This document shows, one piece after another, positions 41,294 to 43,592 of a DNA stretch of 43,592 nt. Every line of letters begins with the position of its first letter. The first letter of the stretch is position 1. The translations under genes and the position numbers were made by a program. The notes under the pieces are model-generated. The model saw nothing but the letters and a program-made list of their open reading frames with translations, searched no databases and was not told where the DNA came from. This stretch comes from Deltaproteobacteria bacterium. GTDB lineage: Bacteria; Desulfobacterota; Deferrimicrobia; Deferrimicrobiales; Deferrimicrobiaceae. The stretch covers positions 1,891,857-1,935,448 of the forward strand of contig CP070783.1 of NCBI GenBank assembly GCA_020346465.1. Direction: 5' to 3'.

Positions 41294-42940
41294 TCAGGCG
41301 GGCGTGTCGTCCGAGGGTCCCGTCGCCGGGGAAGCGTACCACTGCTCCCGGGGGACGATCTTCGCCTGCTCCGGGTCCCCCTCGTAGGCGGGCGTCATGA
41401 TCTGGATGCCGTATTCGTTGAAGACGTCCAGGATGTTCAGGTGCAGCGCCGAATAGAGGCGGGGCATGGCGGCCGGATCGTCGCAGTGGACGTTGAGTTC
41501 GTAGCTCACCGCAAAATCTCCGAGGGACTTTGCGAGGACGAACGGTGGCGGTTCCCGCAGCAGGCCCGGGGTCCGCTCGGCCGACATGAGCAGCATCGCC
41601 TCGACCTGCCGCCACGGCGTCTCGTATCCGATCCCCACGGTGGTGTGCAGGATCAGCCCCTGCTTCTTCGCGAGGGCGCTGTAGTTGACCACGTGACTGT
41701 TCAGGATGACGGAGTTCGGAAGAACGACTTCTTCGTTCTTGGGCGTGCGGAGATGGGTGACCAGGTTCCGGATCTCCACCACGTCGCCCGTATAGTCGTC
41801 GACTTTGATGCGGTCCCCGAGCCGGAACGCACGCCGGTAGGTCATGGTGTACCCGGCGATGATGTTGGCGATGAACGAGGAAGAGCCGAGCGACAGGATG
41901 ACCCCGAGAAAGAGCGACACTCCCTTGAACGCCCCGGAACTCGAGCCGGGAATGTAGGGATAGGCCATCACCACCGCGAACGCGAGGATGGTCAGCCGGA
42001 CGATCTTGTAGGTCGGCAGGGCCCACTCCGGTTCGAACCCCGACAGTTTGACCGTTCCCTGCGCGACGGTCACGAAGAACAGCCGGATCGACCGGAGGAG
42101 GAACCGGGTCACGACGGCCAGGACCGCGAGGAAGGCGAGGTCCGGCACGGATGCAAGAATCCCCTTTCCGATGGCGGAGAGGGGATCCAGGAGAAGGGAA
42201 AGCATCCCTTCCGCAAACGGTCTCGTCCAGGGATAGAGGCTGAGGACGAAATTCAGGTACAGGTAGGCGCCGACCAGGATCAGGGCAATACGCGAGGTGC
42301 GAAGGCTATGACGGAGCACCTCCCAAAGCTGCTTGGCCTGTAAAAAGCGATGGGACAAGGCCTCCAGGTCCTGCAGTTTCGCCTTGATGCGCCGTTCGAT
42401 CATGGCGTCGAACCGCCGGAAGATCCACCGCAGGACAAACAGGAAGACCGCGAACAGAGCGGTGGCCACAAGGGCGTACAGGGTGTTATTCAGGAGAACG
42501 CCTGGGTCGCGGTCCCTCCGGTACGCCTTCACCGCATCGGCGACTCTTTCCAGATAGAGTTTGGCCAGTAACGGACGTTCGACCCTTTCGACGCGGGCGT
42601 CCGCGTCGACGAGGGCAAAGACGAACCGGTCTCCGGCATATATATCGGACCGGTCGGCGGACTCGACCACGCGCAACGCCTGTGGGGAGAAACGTTCGTC
42701 CCGGGCGAGCGCCCGGATGCGCCGGCTGATCTCCTTCGCCCGGGTTTCGGCGGGGTACGCCGTCACGCCGCGAACGCTGAAGAGTACCTTGCCGTCGAGT
42801 TTGACCGGGGCGGTTTCAAGGACTGGCCCTGCCCCGGTCCCCGGGATTCTTTCCTCCAGGGACTGCGCCCCGGAGAGGACCGGGAACAACAGGACCGCAG
42901 CGACCAACAGGAAGACCGGCACCGGCGTCCGCCGCAACAT
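41294..42940 (-). CDS. MscS-family mechanosensitive channel
   Basis: Inner-membrane channel that opens under tension, 548 residues from the ATG at 42940 (AAGGA 5 nt upstream; an ATG at 42946 is too close to it; the frame is open to 43033). A signal peptide or first helix covers about 1-23 (VFLLVAAVLLFPVLSGAQS). A periplasmic domain of about 130 residues precedes five or so helices. The pore helix and beta domain have the MscS signature: GVILSLGSSSFIANIIAGYT, FRLGDRIKVDDYTGDVVEI and HLRTPKNEEVVLPNSVIL, then TTVGIGYETPWRQVEAMLL. The extra N-terminal part makes it longer than E. coli MscS (286), like YnaI/YbdG-type members. It is 138 bp downstream of the lipoprotein gene on the same strand. Confidence 0.92.
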   Translation of the reverse strand: MLRRTPVPVFLLVAAVLLFPVLSGAQSLEERIPGTGAGPVLETAPVKLDGKVLFSVRGVTAYPAETRAKEISRRIRALARDERFSPQALRVVESADRSDIYAGDRFVFALVDADARVERVERPLLAKLYLERVADAVKAYRRDRDPGVLLNNTLYALVATALFAVFLFVLRWIFRRFDAMIERRIKAKLQDLEALSHRFLQAKQLWEVLRHSLRTSRIALILVGAYLYLNFVLSLYPWTRPFAEGMLSLLLDPLSAIGKGILASVPDLAFLAVLAVVTRFLLRSIRLFFVTVAQGTVKLSGFEPEWALPTYKIVRLTILAFAVVMAYPYIPGSSSGAFKGVSLFLGVILSLGSSSFIANIIAGYTMTYRRAFRLGDRIKVDDYTGDVVEIRNLVTHLRTPKNEEVVLPNSVILNSHVVNYSALAKKQGLILHTTVGIGYETPWRQVEAMLLMSAERTPGLLREPPPFVLAKSLGDFAVSYELNVHCDDPAAMPRLYSALHLNILDVFNEYGIQIMTPAYEGDPEQAKIVPREQWYASPATGPSDDTPA

Positions 42941-43078
42941 GGACATCCTTTCCGTTCCCCGGTTGTGCGGGAATTCACCGAACCCTTTGCGACCGGCCAC
43001 AATGACCCCCTTCGGCTGGAGCGATTTTACCATGGGGCGGAGGAAAGGGGATGCGCTCCCGCCGTCCGGATCTTCTTT

Positions 43079-43552
43079 TCAAGGAAGGAACTCCCGGGCG
43101 TCGAACGCGAGGGGGTTGTCCGCGGGTTTCTTCCCCTTGAAGGCCTGGAACAGGGCCGTCCCGTTGTAGCGCTGGCTGACCCGCAACGATCCCTCCTGCC
43201 CTCCCGGGGCGGAACTTTCCGGGGCGTAGGTAGCCAGGGGCGCCGGCTGGGGATCGTTCTCGCCGTACACTTCCCCCCCCGTCACGATGAAGTAGTCGTA
43301 CCCGGCCCGGGACGTCACCTCGGCGCAGCGACGGAGCAGCGTCGAAAGGACCTTCTGCCGGCTGTTCGTGACGTACCCGGACAGGTCGATCCGCCAGGCG
43401 GCCTCTCCCATCCGCGTGACGGTTTCGCTCGACGGGGTCCCCTTTTCCTTCTGGTATGCGGTGGTGAGGGAGCACCCTGCCGCCGCAAGAGCGCCCGCAG
43501 TCAGCAGGATCACCCATCCGCAGGCCGTTCTCCACCAAAGGGTCGTTCGCAT
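43079..43552 (-). CDS. Small lipoprotein, CC0125/CC1285-like
   Basis: 157 residues from the ATG at 43552, with AAGGAGG 5-6 nt upstream. Signal peptide with a lipobox-like ALAAAG-C at C27, so it should be lipid-modified; the -3 residue is Ala rather than the preferred Leu. The conserved core is WRIDLSGYVTNSRQKVLSTL followed by LRRCAEVTSRAGYDYFIVTGG, close to the pattern in CC0125/CC1285 family lipoproteins (sequence 'SG..TS......LLRAAE.T...GYD.F'). Those have no known role. It is transcribed towards the MscS gene, 138 bp away. The window's last 40 bp hold only its upstream region. Confidence 0.8.
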   Translation of the reverse strand: MRTTLWWRTACGWVILLTAGALAAAGCSLTTAYQKEKGTPSSETVTRMGEAAWRIDLSGYVTNSRQKVLSTLLRRCAEVTSRAGYDYFIVTGGEVYGENDPQPAPLATYAPESSAPGGQEGSLRVSQRYNGTALFQAFKGKKPADNPLAFDAREFLP

Positions 43553-43592
43553 GCGATCCTCCTTCCGGTCGGCTCGTTCCCTTAGAATGTCC

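Overview
This is a GC-rich bacterial chromosomal segment with dense, mostly operonic genes, strong AGGAGG-type ribosome binding sites and many ATG/GTG starts. The gene mix (PAS-sigma54 activator, TRAP and TAXI solute-binding proteins, a Dld-II-type FAD/Fe-S dehydrogenase, DUF2284, a LarA-like protein, AsmA/DUF748) suggests a Gram-negative from the former Deltaproteobacteria (Desulfobacterota/Desulfuromonadota-like). That placement is inference. I see no rRNA, tRNA, CRISPR array or prophage.

Region by region. (1) 1-2101: the end of a sigma54 enhancer-binding regulator whose first PAS domain carries the FixL heme His/Arg pair; its 5' end lies outside the window. (2) 2102-3210: a small graveyard of mobile DNA, with an internally deleted, frameshifted IS91-type transposase and the tail of a serine recombinase. 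(3) 3226-6592: an aldo/keto reductase, a RomA/NAPE-PLD-like metallo-hydrolase and a D-2-hydroxyacid (glycerate/hydroxypyruvate-type) dehydrogenase. (4) 6691-11629, minus strand: a TakP-like TRAP importer (P, Q, M) followed by a malonamidase-like amidase and a two-helix membrane peptide, with a candidate promoter/operator upstream. (5) 12100-18922: a methylmalonate-semialdehyde-type dehydrogenase, a ketopantoate-reductase-like enzyme with an MFS carrier, and a 957-residue D-lactate-type dehydrogenase. (6) 19109-25067: a universal stress protein, a long malate synthase, a DUF2284 protein, an SDR and isocitrate lyase, giving both glyoxylate-shunt enzymes. (7) 25089-33238, seven minus-strand genes: serine-glyoxylate aminotransferase, glycerate 2-kinase, a glyoxylate carboligase homologue, an iron-type alcohol dehydrogenase, two cupins and a LarA-type nickel racemase. 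(8) 33473-43552: envelope genes, namely AsmA/DUF748, three predicted outer-membrane barrels, a membrane-anchored orphan TAXI protein, an MscS channel and a small lipoprotein.

The unifying theme of regions 3-7 is C2/C3 2-oxo- and 2-hydroxy-acid metabolism. Uptake would be by TRAP and MFS carriers. D-lactate-type compounds would be oxidised by the FAD/Fe-S enzyme, and acetyl-CoA assimilated through isocitrate lyase and malate synthase. Glyoxylate would go to glycerate either by carboligation (Gcl-like) plus reduction, or by transamination to hydroxypyruvate plus reduction, and then be phosphorylated by glycerate 2-kinase. The two most interesting points are that the Gcl homologue carries a glutamate at position 51, where E. 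coli Gcl is known for its valine, and that the usual tartronate-semialdehyde reductase and hydroxypyruvate isomerase are absent and apparently replaced by an Fe-ADH and cupins, with a LarA-type racemase at the end of the run.
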